From NCBI GenBank assembly GCA_963718995.1, contig CAVRAP010000012.1:1-64000 (forward strand): a stretch of 64,000 nucleotides of DNA, written 5' to 3'. Of the stretch, positions 33,701 through 41,872 are shown piece by piece (position 1 is the first letter of the stretch; each line of letters starts with the position of its first letter). Under the pieces are notes generated by a model. The model was not told the DNA's origin, ran no database searches, and saw only the letters and a list, made by a program, of their open reading frames with translations. A program made the translations under genes and the position numbers. This stretch comes from UBA4744 sp963718995. GTDB lineage: Bacteria > Actinomycetota > Acidimicrobiia > Spongiisociales > UBA4744.

Positions 33701-34824
33701 GTCGTCACAACCGTCCCATCCGGGCGCACCTCCTCGTCCGGAGGAGGCGGGAACTCATCGTCGGACGAAGACTCTGACGGTTCGGTCGAATCCGGTCCAG
33801 GTCCGGCCGGCGCATCGACCCCTGGTTCCGGTGGCGATGCCCCACCCGCCACCGCACTCCCGAGACCCGTGCCGAGAGCGGCACCCGCTCCGGAAGCCAC
33901 TCCGCCACGCGAAGCGTCGATAATCACGTCGGTGGCTCCCGGTGATTGGGCCCAGTCGATGATGGAACAGTCGGTCCCGCACTCCTGCCAACCGCCGTCG
34001 TCGGCCAATACGGCGGTTGCGTCGAAAAGGTCCCGGAACACCATCACAACCACCAGGATGAGCAGCATCGCAGCAGCAGCGGGCGGAGTGACCGTTCTCG
34101 TCACGAGCAGATAAGCGAATACCCCGGCGGCCACGGCCAGAACGATCTTGGTGGGGGTCGACACCACCTGCCAGGCCAGCAGCATCCCGGCCGCCGTTCC
34201 GGCCACTCCTGCCACCGTGCCCCCCAGGTGGGGGATGTCGGTCTGTTTGGCAGGCGCGAACAGGCGGATCAGACCCATGAGCAAACGGCTGACGACCTTT
34301 CCGAGAATCGCCGAAATCGGCGAAGGGGCCGCCAGCAGCAAACCAACAGAGAGGATCCCGGCCACGGCCGGCCCGATCAACACTGCAGCAGCCAGGCTGA
34401 TTGCTCCACCCCATAACAGCACGGCCCAAGCGGTCGCGCCCCCGGTGACGAACGTATCGCGCAAGACTCGTGGGATCGAAGCGATCTCCCGACCAAGCCG
34501 CCGCCAACCGGCCTGGCGCCCATAGGCGAAAAGCGAAAACACAATGGTGGAGAGGATTCCCCAGTACATGCCGCCGTTGCGCAGCATGGTGAAGAACCCG
34601 CCCGTCGTCCCCACCCCGGAAACCGCGTTGTTGCCTTCATAACGAACGGCGATGATGTAGGTGTTGATCACCCACCCGATCAGGAATCCGATGACGGCCA
34701 TGAGGACTGTGCGCAGGAAGTTCTGACGGATCCAGACGCGAATGGTTGTGACCAGCCCTCCCCAGGAGAACTCGGTCGTGGCGCCGCCCGTCAAACCATC
34801 ACCATGAACATATCGATTGAACAT
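30712..34824 (-). CDS. Giant multi-domain membrane protein with tandem repeats
   Basis: 1370 residues from ATG 34824; upstream in-frame codons run through the divergent gene and are rejected. Residues 29-290 hold about 7-8 membrane segments. A Pro/Glu/Ser linker (300-355) leads to two tandem copies of a 94-residue Gly/Asp/Thr/Ser-rich unit (about 356-449 and 450-543) containing PDGTVVTTST, GSSTxIYTDPSTGQVTTVE and WPDGSTSTTT. The remaining 800 residues are mainly helical, charged and partly coiled-coil. The C-terminus has Ala/Gly-rich amphipathic helices ending YDYLKKMW. No enzyme motif was found. Its size, repeats and long helical part suggest a surface or secretion-related structure. It diverges from the gene at 34867. 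Confidence 0.78.
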   Translation of the reverse strand: MFNRYVHGDGLTGGATTEFSWGGLVTTIRVWIRQNFLRTVLMAVIGFLIGWVINTYIIAVRYEGNNAVSGVGTTGGFFTMLRNGGMYWGILSTIVFSLFAYGRQAGWRRLGREIASIPRVLRDTFVTGGATAWAVLLWGGAISLAAAVLIGPAVAGILSVGLLLAAPSPISAILGKVVSRLLMGLIRLFAPAKQTDIPHLGGTVAGVAGTAAGMLLAWQVVSTPTKIVLAVAAGVFAYLLVTRTVTPPAAAAMLLILVVVMVFRDLFDATAVLADDGGWQECGTDCSIIDWAQSPGATDVIIDASRGGVASGAGAALGTGLGSAVAGGASPPEPGVDAPAGPGPDSTEPSESSSDDEFPPPPDEEVRPDGTVVTTSTGPDGIQVVSEERSDGSSTDIYTDPSTGQVTTVETQPDGSSVQTTLWPDGSTSTSTTTADADGTAIGTDADGGGDFPPPPDEEVRPDGTVVTTSTDPDGTSVVSEERSDGSSTNIYTDPSTGQVTTVEIRPDGSSVETTSWPDGSTSTTTVDVDGTAITTDVDADGNETVSDKPPRYRDKPDAVDTATTVAPGLEDDRFVDPDRVQVGPDGTPLVDPKTGRTLPVDTEGNVKYGDGWMSPEQAAERIATDQGWADARATGQQLVDDFKNVREQLANETDPARRAELDQRLNELTNKINESYSGKNILKGEGRTAVGADYDARLSETYSRVDQDFINRLNEMGLQRGGRPWTIDDITEFRNAANKGTVGADRDIGLDESKLRDLTNQLNKLPPNSHEALQVTRELAAEINRTKITVDYDKYTNHLSDEIARTNADLERLSGDLASVTPGSAEAQRIQSELNRLGNRPAELQTELTRVQAESAGRGVVEISPSKWNDAAVSTYGRSFSDITGGDAEGAYQAVTQRHHQEAYGDKGVLSGEAERFERGSAEQTASVSRVKAAENQHLADTGKITQGEAIQETARGYAKDINTKVTPHMAGNANVDPAKVDMVQRIGEVLEKVGRGEISPGQVDQALARAVPEVEGMTMDKATRIVDSNFEGSLKSGQARIGDVERAAGATEPTRTTAGDAERAEVGGRSVVGETFGRVTDAATVDHYARQHIAAGKDPAEAVALATAQTAAGNAVMASGIADPRISMAGGALLPGGMNNMLPDQAVENWVGTTYDAGGAAIQSVSDSLASGQLDTRALDDFAEGVTQRQGADPFKGIGQASQLLGEEMARTDGGNLVSDMQRILDTGAGTEVLNESMSDFQQEVAAGKHGVALQGLDHVASIASETVVDPVGTVGQFVDDIRNIATHGVGDGYWEESWEHTKDVIEKTPLVGTVVDGYNQIASGLGDKGVVGFAEEMYEGGSALAGEAYEAAGNAVGGVYDYLKKMW
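33193..33757. repeat. Two tandem copies of a 282-bp coding repeat
   Basis: The blocks beginning CACCTGACCCGTCGACGG at 33325 and 33607 are nearly identical over long stretches. The period is 282 bp, exactly 94 codons, so the repeat stays in frame. Synonymous sites also agree, which points to a recent duplication or ongoing unequal exchange. The copies differ more towards the 33193 end. Confidence 0.75.
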
Positions 34825-34866
34825 AGCGGACGGATGCTGGAGGTGTCCCTGTAGGGTGGGACCGCA

Positions 34867-35862
34867 GTGACCAACGAGCTTCGGCCTGCGGGCCTCGACA
34901 CCAAGCAGCGGTTTGCGGCCGTTCTGGCTCTCGGACTCTGCGCCACATCTGTCGGTGCGCTCCTTGCCGATCTCTATGACGTCATGCCGATGGACGCGTT
35001 CGCTCGTCGGGTCACTCTGCCCGGACTCCTGTTGTTGATCGGCTCGGCCATCCGCACGGTTCCCGCCTACAGCAATCTCCAGCGGCGGATCCGTCTTGGA
35101 GCAATAGCCGGAGTGGTCGGCACTATCGCGTATGACCTGTTCCGAATCCCGTTTGCTTTGGCCGGACAGCGGATCTTCGCTCCGATATTCAGCTACGGAC
35201 TTCTCATCGACGGTGGTGGGATGTCGTCGTCGTGGACCGATCTGCTCGGCTGGCTCTTTCATCTCTCCAACGGCGTGACCTTCGGGATCGCCTACGCGGT
35301 GGTCATGGCCGGTCGCCATTGGGGATTCGGCGTGCTGTGGGGCATGTTTCTGGAAGCTGTCGCGTTCCTTGGGCCCTTCACCGACATCTACGGTCTCACC
35401 GGCAAGTGGGCCTCGATCGGCATCGCGTTCGCCGCGCACGTCGCCTACGGCCTTCCGCTCGGCCTCATGGTGGCGAGGTTCAACAAGACTGAACGATTTC
35501 TCAGGCAGAACCTCGTCCGCCCGGCGCTGGTTGTGGTGGTGGTCTCTGTCATCGGCCTGACACTCTGGCACCGCCCGTGGTCGAATTCGGCCACTCTCGA
35601 CCAGGCTCAAAGCATCTCGGCCACAACCGGGCAACCGGTGACCATTGTCTCGGTGGAGCGTTTCGAGCCTGAATGGCTCCGGGTCGAACCGGGAGGCTGC
35701 ATCCTGGTCATCAGCGAATCGGCCGAGCCATTGGCGTCGGATTTCGGCTCCTTACCGGCCGGAGGAGAGACGGAATGGTGCTTCACCGAGCCCGGAGTGG
35801 AGCGAATCAAGCTCAACGATCGCCCGTACTCCGGCGGATTCGTGTTTGTGAACGAACGGTGA
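34867..35862 (+). CDS. Multi-pass membrane protein with extracytoplasmic beta domain
   Basis: 331 residues. About seven hydrophobic helices span residues 15-240 (for example FAAVLALGLCATSVGALLADL and FLEAVAFLGPF). A C-terminal domain of about 85 residues (TIVSVERFEPEWLRVEPGGC ... EWCFTEPGVERIKL) has the strand order of a cupredoxin-like fold, but the usual copper ligands are not evident. Start is GTG 34867, and the gap to the divergent giant gene is only 42 bp, so they share a promoter region. The DUF6777 gene follows by 46 bp on the same strand. Confidence 0.75.
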   Translation: MTNELRPAGLDTKQRFAAVLALGLCATSVGALLADLYDVMPMDAFARRVTLPGLLLLIGSAIRTVPAYSNLQRRIRLGAIAGVVGTIAYDLFRIPFALAGQRIFAPIFSYGLLIDGGGMSSSWTDLLGWLFHLSNGVTFGIAYAVVMAGRHWGFGVLWGMFLEAVAFLGPFTDIYGLTGKWASIGIAFAAHVAYGLPLGLMVARFNKTERFLRQNLVRPALVVVVVSVIGLTLWHRPWSNSATLDQAQSISATTGQPVTIVSVERFEPEWLRVEPGGCILVISESAEPLASDFGSLPAGGETEWCFTEPGVERIKLNDRPYSGGFVFVNER

Positions 35863-35908
35863 TCTCCGACCGCTCGTGTCGCCCGAGTAAGCTCCGACTC
35901 GAGGGCTC

Positions 35909-37513
35909 ATGAGCGATGAATTCTGGATCGAGACGAACCAACCCACCGATGTGGTCGACCGTGGGGGCACATCGGTAGTCGGCCATCTTGCCGCCGGCGC
36001 CACCCACCGGGCTATCGGCTCGAACGAGCACTGGTTCATGATCTCTCTCCCGGACGGGAAGACCGGATTTGTTGCTCGCGGCAAAGCAAGGATCGTCGAC
36101 GGCCCCCCAACCGAATCTCCGCCACCGACCCCCCAACCGACGGTTGCTGCCGCCGTCCCCGCCCAACCGCCTCCCGCCCAACCAACTCCGCCGGCCCAAC
36201 CGCCGTCGCAACCACCGGCCGCTCCACCGGCGAGTGGAGGTCGAGGCAAACGGGGATGGGCCATCGCCCTCGTGATCGTGCTGGTCGCCGGAGCTGCCGG
36301 TTGGTATTACTTCCTCCGGGACGACACTTTGGTCCTGGCTGAGGGCGAGGTGTTCCTCGAGCCGGCCGACGACCCTGGTCCAGAGGTATTCACCACCGCT
36401 CTCGACGTTCCGGATACTCCCGAGATCATCAACGCTGCCCCGGTATTGGCCGCCATCACCACCACTACGACCACCATCACCGAGAAAGCCGGTACGAGCG
36501 GTGGGGCGGCTCTCCCAACAGTCAGTGGCGGCGAACCGGGCCTCTACGGAGGCACCCAGGACACCGCCAGTTGCGACCCGAATCAGATGGCGAACTTCCT
36601 CAACGACAATCCCGACAAAGGACGGGCTTGGATACAAGGAGTCAACGCCGACCCCAACTTCCGCTGGAGCGGCGAGGGAGCCCTCCGCATTGACGACATC
36701 CCGGCATTCCTAGCGGAACTCACCCCCATCACCCTGGTGGCCGATACGCGAGTCACGAACAACGGCTATCGAAACGGCGTGCCGACTCCTCGCCAGGCCG
36801 TCCTCCAGGCGGGTACCTCCGTCCTGGTCGATACGTTCGGGATACCGCGGGCGAAGTGCAACTGCGGCAACCCGCTTTCCCCGCCGATCGCCCAGACGGC
36901 CGCAGTCACGTACACAGGAAAAAAGTGGGACAACTTCCAACCCGGGACAACCGTCGTCGTTCAACCCTCTCCAACGCCCCTGTCTGTCATCGAACTGGTC
37001 GACGTATTCACCGGTGAGTTGATCAGTCGCCCGGTCGGCACCACCGGATCGGCAGATGTTGCTACCGGGATCACCGTGAGCAAACCACTGGTCGACCCCG
37101 CCGCCATCATCGCCACCACCTCGACGACCCTCGCTGTGGCTTCAACCACCACCGCTACGCTCGGCACAACTGCCGCCACGACGACCTCAACAACGGCGCC
37201 GTCCGTACTCGCATCGGGCGATTTCTGCACCGCCTATTTCGAGTATGTCGCGATCGACGATGGCTGGACATCCCAATACGACGACCCCAACAGCGTCCCC
37301 GAGTATCGGACCTTCTTACTGGGTGCCCTGAACGACCTGGCCAACCTCGCCCCCGCGCCGGTGAACGCAGACTGGGCCTGGTACCGGGACGAGTACGACC
37401 GCAACCCTGAGTTCTTCCTCGAGGATGCCGGCCCGGAGGTGGAAGATCGGTTTGCCCGGATGCTCGAGCACCTGGATAGCGAGTGCGGGCTTGATATCTT
37501 CGGTGAAGGCTAG
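35909..37513 (+). CDS. Membrane-anchored DUF6777 protein
   Basis: 534 residues. The N-terminal 65 residues resemble an SH3-like beta domain (HWFMISLPDGKTGFV). A Pro/Gln-rich linker leads to one membrane helix (about 115-135, WAIALVIVLVAGAAGWYYF). The extracytoplasmic part has a Thr-rich stretch and then the DUF6777 pattern from residue 208 to 350: EPGLYGGTQDTASCD, LTPITLVADTRVTNNGYRNG, VLQAGTSVLVDTFGIPRAKC, CGNPLSPP (read in parts). A second Thr-rich linker and a C-terminal acidic helical domain follow. DUF6777 has no known function; it occurs in actinobacterial envelope proteins. A hairpin follows the stop codon. Confidence 0.82.
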   Translation: MSDEFWIETNQPTDVVDRGGTSVVGHLAAGATHRAIGSNEHWFMISLPDGKTGFVARGKARIVDGPPTESPPPTPQPTVAAAVPAQPPPAQPTPPAQPPSQPPAAPPASGGRGKRGWAIALVIVLVAGAAGWYYFLRDDTLVLAEGEVFLEPADDPGPEVFTTALDVPDTPEIINAAPVLAAITTTTTTITEKAGTSGGAALPTVSGGEPGLYGGTQDTASCDPNQMANFLNDNPDKGRAWIQGVNADPNFRWSGEGALRIDDIPAFLAELTPITLVADTRVTNNGYRNGVPTPRQAVLQAGTSVLVDTFGIPRAKCNCGNPLSPPIAQTAAVTYTGKKWDNFQPGTTVVVQPSPTPLSVIELVDVFTGELISRPVGTTGSADVATGITVSKPLVDPAAIIATTSTTLAVASTTTATLGTTAATTTSTTAPSVLASGDFCTAYFEYVAIDDGWTSQYDDPNSVPEYRTFLLGALNDLANLAPAPVNADWAWYRDEYDRNPEFFLEDAGPEVEDRFARMLEHLDSECGLDIFGEG

Positions 37514-37516
37514 GGA

Positions 37517-37535
37517 GCGGCAGCAGCACTGCCGC
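37517..37535 (+). terminator. Hairpin after the DUF6777 gene
   Basis: GCGGCAG-CAGCA-CTGCCGC, a perfect 7-bp stem, starts 4 nt after the stop codon. There is no U tract. Repeat copy 2 follows 15 bp later, and the two together may end transcription. Confidence 0.4.
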
Positions 37536-37550
37536 CGGAAGCAACGGGAG

Positions 37551-37605
37551 TTTCTGGCGCTCAACTTGCCGGAATATCGAGCACGGTAGGCGCCAAAACG
37601 GGATT
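37551..37605. repeat. Dispersed palindromic repeat, copy 2
   Basis: TGGCGCTCAA, the core CTTGCCGGAATATCGAGCA and GGTAGGCGCCAAAACGGGAT. Same orientation as copy 1. This is the only copy between two genes of the same direction. With copy 1 it brackets the locus 28.2-37.6 kb. Confidence 0.8.
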
Positions 37606-37647
37606 CAGTCGGGTGCAGTACCATCCCCGGTCCGCAACGAGGATCAC

Positions 37648-38650
37648 ATGCCCTTCTCCCCCACGCTGTTTCACCCTGAGCGCTACCACGGGCACCGGCG
37701 GCGGCCGCCGTTCTTCGAGGGCTGGTATTTCAAGCTCGTCGACGCCACGGAAACCTTTCGATATGCGGTGATCCCCGGCATCTTCTTGAGCAAAGACCCC
37801 GAACGCCACCATGCCTTCGTCCAGATCCTCGACGGGTCGACCGGAAACGCGACCTACCACCGTTATCCGGCCGACGAGTTCCGGGCGGCCACCGACCGGT
37901 TCGAGGTGGAGATCGGCCCGAATCGTTTCTCAGAACAGGAAGTGGTGCTCGACATCGCCGACGACACCCGGGTCGTCCGTGGCAGCGTCCGGCTCGGATC
38001 ACCCGTGCCGTGGCCGATCTCACCAACCCGTCTGGGCATCATGGGCCCGTACGGTTGGGCTCCCTTCATGGAATGCAACCACGGGCTCGTCAGTTTCGAC
38101 CACTCACTCGACGGGACCATGGCCGTCGATGGGCAGGAGATCGATTTTGCCGGAGGGCGCGGCTACACCGAGAAGGACTGGGGGAAAGCCTTCCCGGCCG
38201 GTTACGTCTGGATGCAGACCAACCATTTCGATACCCCCGGAACCAGCTTCGTCGCCTCGATCGCCATCATTCCCTGGATGGTCTCGGCCTTCCCCGGGTT
38301 CATCATCGGCCTGCGCCACCGGGGCAAGCTCCACCAGTTCGCCACCTATACCCGCGCCCGCACCACCGGTCTGGTTTTCACCGACGAAACGGTCGAATGG
38401 ACGGTCGCCGACCGCCGGCATCAGCTGCACATCCGGGCTGAGCGGGCGCACGGGGGCCTCCTCTACGCACCTACCCGCCAGGAAATGAGTGACCGGGTGG
38501 GTGAGACCATGCTCTCCAGGGTCGAGGTCACCCTCACCGACTCCCGGGGAAGCCGTCATCTTCAATGAGGTCGGCCGCAACGCCGGACTCGAGCTACACG
38601 GAGACATGAACAGACTGCTGGCCCTCCAAACCGAGGAAGCCGTCCGATAG
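37648..38650 (+). pseudogene. Tocopherol-cyclase-like protein, frame broken near the 3' end
   Basis: The first frame gives 306 residues with tocopherol cyclase family features: HPERYHGHRRRPPFFEGWYF in parts, GRGYTEKDWGKAFPAGYVWM and FATYTRARTTG. It stops at 38568 with an unrelated tail. Removing one G from the GGGG run at 38546-38549 lets the frame continue as SREAVIFNEVGRNAGLELHG to a stop at 38650, matching the normal ending of the family. So either the sequence has an indel error or the gene is mutated. Homologues are a plant chromanol cyclase and uncharacterised bacterial hydrolase-like proteins. Repeats 2 and 3 flank it. Confidence 0.75.
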
Positions 38651-38658
38651 ACAGTCCG

Positions 38659-38706
38659 TTTTTGCGCCTAGCCTGCTCGATATTCCTGCAAGATAGGCGC
38701 CACAAC
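38659..38706. repeat. Dispersed palindromic repeat, copy 3
   Basis: TTTTTGCGCCTA, the core CTGCTCGATATTCCTGCAAG and ATAGGCGCCACAAC. Inverted relative to copies 1 and 2. It lies between the convergent tocopherol-cyclase-like and PlsY-like genes, 8 bp after the corrected stop of the former. Confidence 0.78.
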
Positions 38707-38713
38707 CGGGGTT

Positions 38714-39409
38714 TTACCCCTCCGGCAGTTGATTCTCGCGGTTCATGGACGGATGTCCCTCGCGGAGGCTGGCGAAGACGCCCTTCGGGTCGATCTCCCC
38801 GGCTCGCTTCTTTCGAGCCAGCTCTGTGAGGGTCGGCCAGACCGCCACCCAGACCGCGAGGTTCACGATCACCGCGTAGAGCAGCGACGGCCAACCACCG
38901 TCGCGCCAGACGAACCACGGGATCAACCAGGCCACACCGGAGACATACGCAAGCATGGCGTTGCGAAGCACGGCCCCCGTCAGGATTCCGGCCACCGTCA
39001 GAACCGGTACCGCCAACCAGTCCAGGACCGCCAGCCCTCCCAGGTAGGGCGACATTCCTCCTCCACCGCGAAAGCGGTAGTACACCGGGAAGTTGTGACC
39101 GACGACGGCCATCGCAGCGGCGAGGAACTCATAGTCCTGGTCGGGAAATGCCAGTTTGAAGGCCAGTACCGGGAGAGCCGCCTTGGCCATATCGAGCAGA
39201 CCGGTGAAGCACCCGTAGGCCGGCCCTTTCTTCATGGAGATGAGGCTCGCACTCGTGCGCTCGATGCGCAGGGTGGTGTCGCCCATCGGGAACTCGGAGT
39301 AGCTGAGGTCCTCGCCCGGCACGACGCGAGCCCCCACAATCCGGGTGAACGAGACGGCGCCGGCAAGGTAGCCGACGAACGCTGCTCCCAATCCGATCCA
39401 GATGTTCAC
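38714..39409 (-). CDS. Divergent PlsY-like membrane protein (A)
   Basis: 231 residues with five or six membrane helices and the PlsY-type motif GHNFPVYYRFRGGGGMSPYLG. True PlsY (acyl-phosphate:glycerol-3-phosphate acyltransferase) has GGKG with a conserved Lys and a GxxNxGATN motif. Here these are GGGGMS and RTSASLISM, so the substrate or even catalysis may differ. A similar variant is encoded at 43108. Start is GTG 39409. Probably a phospholipid or other acyl-lipid enzyme (inference). Confidence 0.72.
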   Translation of the reverse strand: MNIWIGLGAAFVGYLAGAVSFTRIVGARVVPGEDLSYSEFPMGDTTLRIERTSASLISMKKGPAYGCFTGLLDMAKAALPVLAFKLAFPDQDYEFLAAAMAVVGHNFPVYYRFRGGGGMSPYLGGLAVLDWLAVPVLTVAGILTGAVLRNAMLAYVSGVAWLIPWFVWRDGGWPSLLYAVIVNLAVWVAVWPTLTELARKKRAGEIDPKGVFASLREGHPSMNRENQLPEG

Positions 39410-39501
39410 AATCCGATCCCGCCCACGTCAGGATGTCATACTACCCAAAGTGAAAAAATCTACCACCGTCGGTGACGGACACACCCGACCGCGCACCGTG
39501 A

Positions 39502-39529
39502 TTGGTAAGCGCGGAACGAGAGCTAATCT
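39502..39529 (+). promoter_or_regulatory. Promoter of the MacB-type operon
   Basis: TTGGTA (39502-39507), a 16-bp spacer and TAATCT (39524-39529). The expected start lies about 18 nt before the ATG at 39554, leaving room for the GAAAGG ribosome site. Confidence 0.45.
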
Positions 39530-39553
39530 CCCTTCGGTCTGAAAGGTAGGACC

Positions 39554-40135
39554 ATGAAACGACCAAGTATGTTGCTCCTGTCGACACTCCTGATGCTGCT
39601 GGCGGCCTGCAGTTCGGGCGAAACGGACCAAACCACCGACACGATCGCCACCCTCGAATCATCGACATCGACATCCGGTGCCACCACCACGACCGAGGCT
39701 CCCAGCCTGGAAGAAGTGGCCCTCGACTTCACCGCCTGCATGCGGGATAAGGGGATCGACATACCAGACATCACGTTCGACGCCGATGGACAGCCGGTGA
39801 TTTCCGCAGCGCTGGCCGATGAGTTCGATCTGCTCGACACCGAGTTTCAGACGGCCCTGGGCGCCTGCCGGGGCATCTTCTCAGAAGCGGGAGAAGGCGT
39901 GGAGTTGCAGCTCGATCCCGAATTGCTCGCTTCCGTCACCGACCAGCTCAATGAGTACGCAGCCTGCATGCGGGACAACGGCGTTGAGATGTGGCCGGAT
40001 CCTCTTCCGACTTTCTCTGGTTCCGAAATCCCCTTCCCGATGGCGGAAATGGCAGAAGCGTTCAACGATCCCGAGTTCGGCGATGCCCTCGAGGCCTGCC
40101 AGGACCTGGTTGCCTTCCCGGGGATCGGCGGTTGA
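39554..40135 (+). CDS. Lipoprotein, first gene of the MacB-type operon
   Basis: 193 residues. Signal peptide and lipobox (LLMLLAAC), then a Ser/Thr linker, then a four-cysteine domain with an internal repeat: FTACMRDKGIDIPD and YAACMRDNGVEMWPD, each later followed by a second Cys (LGACRGIF, LEACQDLV). The duplicated CMRDxGV motif is common in actinobacterial lipoproteins beside MacB-like ABC systems. Stop and next ATG are 1 nt apart. It probably works with the adaptor on the outer face of the membrane. Confidence 0.85.
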   Translation: MKRPSMLLLSTLLMLLAACSSGETDQTTDTIATLESSTSTSGATTTTEAPSLEEVALDFTACMRDKGIDIPDITFDADGQPVISAALADEFDLLDTEFQTALGACRGIFSEAGEGVELQLDPELLASVTDQLNEYAACMRDNGVEMWPDPLPTFSGSEIPFPMAEMAEAFNDPEFGDALEACQDLVAFPGIGG

Positions 40136-40136
40136 C

Positions 40137-41198
40137 ATGAAACGGATCCTCGGCTGGGTTGGCGTCATCGTGCTGCTCGGCGCCGTCGGAGCGGGAGGCT
40201 TCTACGGCATCAACCAGCTCGTTGAGCAGCAAGACGATGAGCAACCAACCGAGAAACCGGAACTGATCACCAGAGCCATCGAGCGGGGCGACCTGGTGGA
40301 AACTGAGTCGCTCGCCGGGCGGCTCCGCTACCGCGACCCGGCCGTGGTGTATACCGCAGCCGGTGGGGTCATCACGCTGCTCCCCGACGAGGGCACCTCC
40401 GTCGCCCGCGGCGAAACCCTCTTTGAACTCAACGGCGCACCGGTCGTGCTCTTCTACGGCGACCGGCCGGCCTGGCGGACACTCGCCGACGGAACCGCAG
40501 AAGGGAGCGACGTCCGCCAACTCGAGGAGAACCTGTCCGAACTGGGCCTCGACCCCAACGGAGACCTCACTATTGACGAGGACTACACCGAAGTAACGGC
40601 GCGCATTGTCGAGGACTGGCAGGCCGAGCTCGGCCTGGCGGAAACCGGGATTGTCGAATTGGGCCGAATCGTCTTCGCAACCGGACCACTCAGGATCGGC
40701 CGCTGGTTGACGGAAACCGGGGCCACGACCGGCCCCGGCGCCCCGATCTTCGAGGTTTCGGGGACCGAACGAGAAATCGTCATTCAGCTCGCCATCGACC
40801 AAAGAGAGCTGGTCGTCCAGGGCGATACGGCCACGATCGTCCTGCCCGACGACACGGAAACCCCCGGCACGATCACGTCGATCTCCAACGTGGCGGTCGC
40901 CGATCCTCAAACCGGGCGGCAAACCGTCGAGATGACCGTCGCCTTCGACAAGCCGGGCGACGCGGCCGCGTTTGAACAGGCGGCCGTGGATGTCAGGGTC
41001 GTCTCCGAGCAGGTGTTGAATGCTCTCCTGGCCCCCGTTGAGGCAGTACTGGCCCTCGCCGAAGGCGGCTATGCAGTCGAGGTAGTGGAAGGTGGCTCCT
41101 CCCGGCTGGTCGCCATCCAGCTCGGAAAGTTCGCCGACGGTAAGGTCGAGATCAAGGGGGACGTCCAGGAAGGCGACCTCGTCGCCATCCCGCGATGA
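40137..41198 (+). CDS. Membrane-fusion/adaptor protein with peptidoglycan-binding domain
   Basis: 353 residues. One N-terminal membrane helix (ILGWVGVIVLLGAVGAGGFYG), then a biotinyl-lipoyl-like segment (GVITLLPDEGTSVARGETLFEL). A peptidoglycan-binding type 1 region is inserted (DVRQLEENLSELGLD ... VEDWQAELGL), followed by beta-barrel HlyD-type domains. This adaptor type couples MacB-like ABC systems in Gram-positive bacteria to the wall. Its stop overlaps the ATPase ATG (ATGA). Confidence 0.88.
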   Translation: MKRILGWVGVIVLLGAVGAGGFYGINQLVEQQDDEQPTEKPELITRAIERGDLVETESLAGRLRYRDPAVVYTAAGGVITLLPDEGTSVARGETLFELNGAPVVLFYGDRPAWRTLADGTAEGSDVRQLEENLSELGLDPNGDLTIDEDYTEVTARIVEDWQAELGLAETGIVELGRIVFATGPLRIGRWLTETGATTGPGAPIFEVSGTEREIVIQLAIDQRELVVQGDTATIVLPDDTETPGTITSISNVAVADPQTGRQTVEMTVAFDKPGDAAAFEQAAVDVRVVSEQVLNALLAPVEAVLALAEGGYAVEVVEGGSSRLVAIQLGKFADGKVEIKGDVQEGDLVAIPR

Positions 41199-41872
41199 GC
41201 CTCATCGAGCTGTCAAAAGTCTCCAAGTCGTATCCCGGTCCGCCGCAGGTCGACGCCCTGATCGACGTAGACCTGCGCGCCGATGCCGGTGACTCGGTCG
41301 CGGTGGTCGGGCCATCCGGGTCGGGCAAGTCGACGCTGCTGCACATTCTGGGGGCACTCGACCGACCCACCGCCGGATCGGTCCGTATTGCCGGCCAGGA
41401 CATCTCCGAGCTCTCCGACAAGCAACTCTCCGGGCTGAGAGCCAATCTGATCGGCTTCGTCTTCCAGGACTTCTTTCTGCTGGCGGGGACCACCGCCCTC
41501 GAGAACGTCGCCCAGGGATTGCTCTACCGGGGCGTGACCCCGACGGAGCGCCGGGAACGGGCCAAGTCGGCGCTATCGACGGTCGGCCTCGCCGCCCGCA
41601 TGGATCACATGCCCAGTCAGCTATCGGGCGGGGAACGGCAACGGGTAGCCATTGCCCGGGCCATCGTCGGCAACCCCTCGGTGGTATACGCCGACGAGCC
41701 GACCGGCAACCTCGATACCAAAACGGGATCCGGCATCGTCGACGTGCTCTTGAACCTCAACGCAGCCGGGACGACAGTGGTCGTCATCACCCACGACCGG
41801 GAAGTGGCGGCCCGCTTCGACCGGGAGATCTCTATCCGGGACGGACGGATCGCTGGAGAACGATCCGCATGA
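41195..41872 (+). CDS. MacB/LolD-type ABC ATPase
   Basis: 225 residues. Walker A GPSGSGKST near residue 38, Q-loop VFQDFFLL, signature LSGGERQRVAIARA, Walker B VVYADEPTGNLD and the switch His (ITHD) are all present, so it should be active. It drives the FtsX-like permease that follows. It overlaps both neighbours by 4 nt. Confidence 0.93.
   Translation: MSLIELSKVSKSYPGPPQVDALIDVDLRADAGDSVAVVGPSGSGKSTLLHILGALDRPTAGSVRIAGQDISELSDKQLSGLRANLIGFVFQDFFLLAGTTALENVAQGLLYRGVTPTERRERAKSALSTVGLAARMDHMPSQLSGGERQRVAIARAIVGNPSVVYADEPTGNLDTKTGSGIVDVLLNLNAAGTTVVVITHDREVAARFDREISIRDGRIAGERSA

Noticed and set aside
33193..33757. Possible CRISPR-like or intergenic tandem repeat
   Set aside because: The period is 282 bp with no spacers, and it is fully in frame inside a coding sequence.
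34825..35634. 270-residue N-terminal extension of the giant membrane protein
   Set aside because: It lies entirely antisense to the membrane protein gene at 34867 and is charged and low in hydrophobic periodicity; the ATG at 34824 gives a sensible N-terminus.
29595..37513. Prophage or polymorphic-toxin interpretation of the giant-protein locus
   Set aside because: No phage structural, integrase, toxin or immunity motif was seen, and base composition matches the neighbours.
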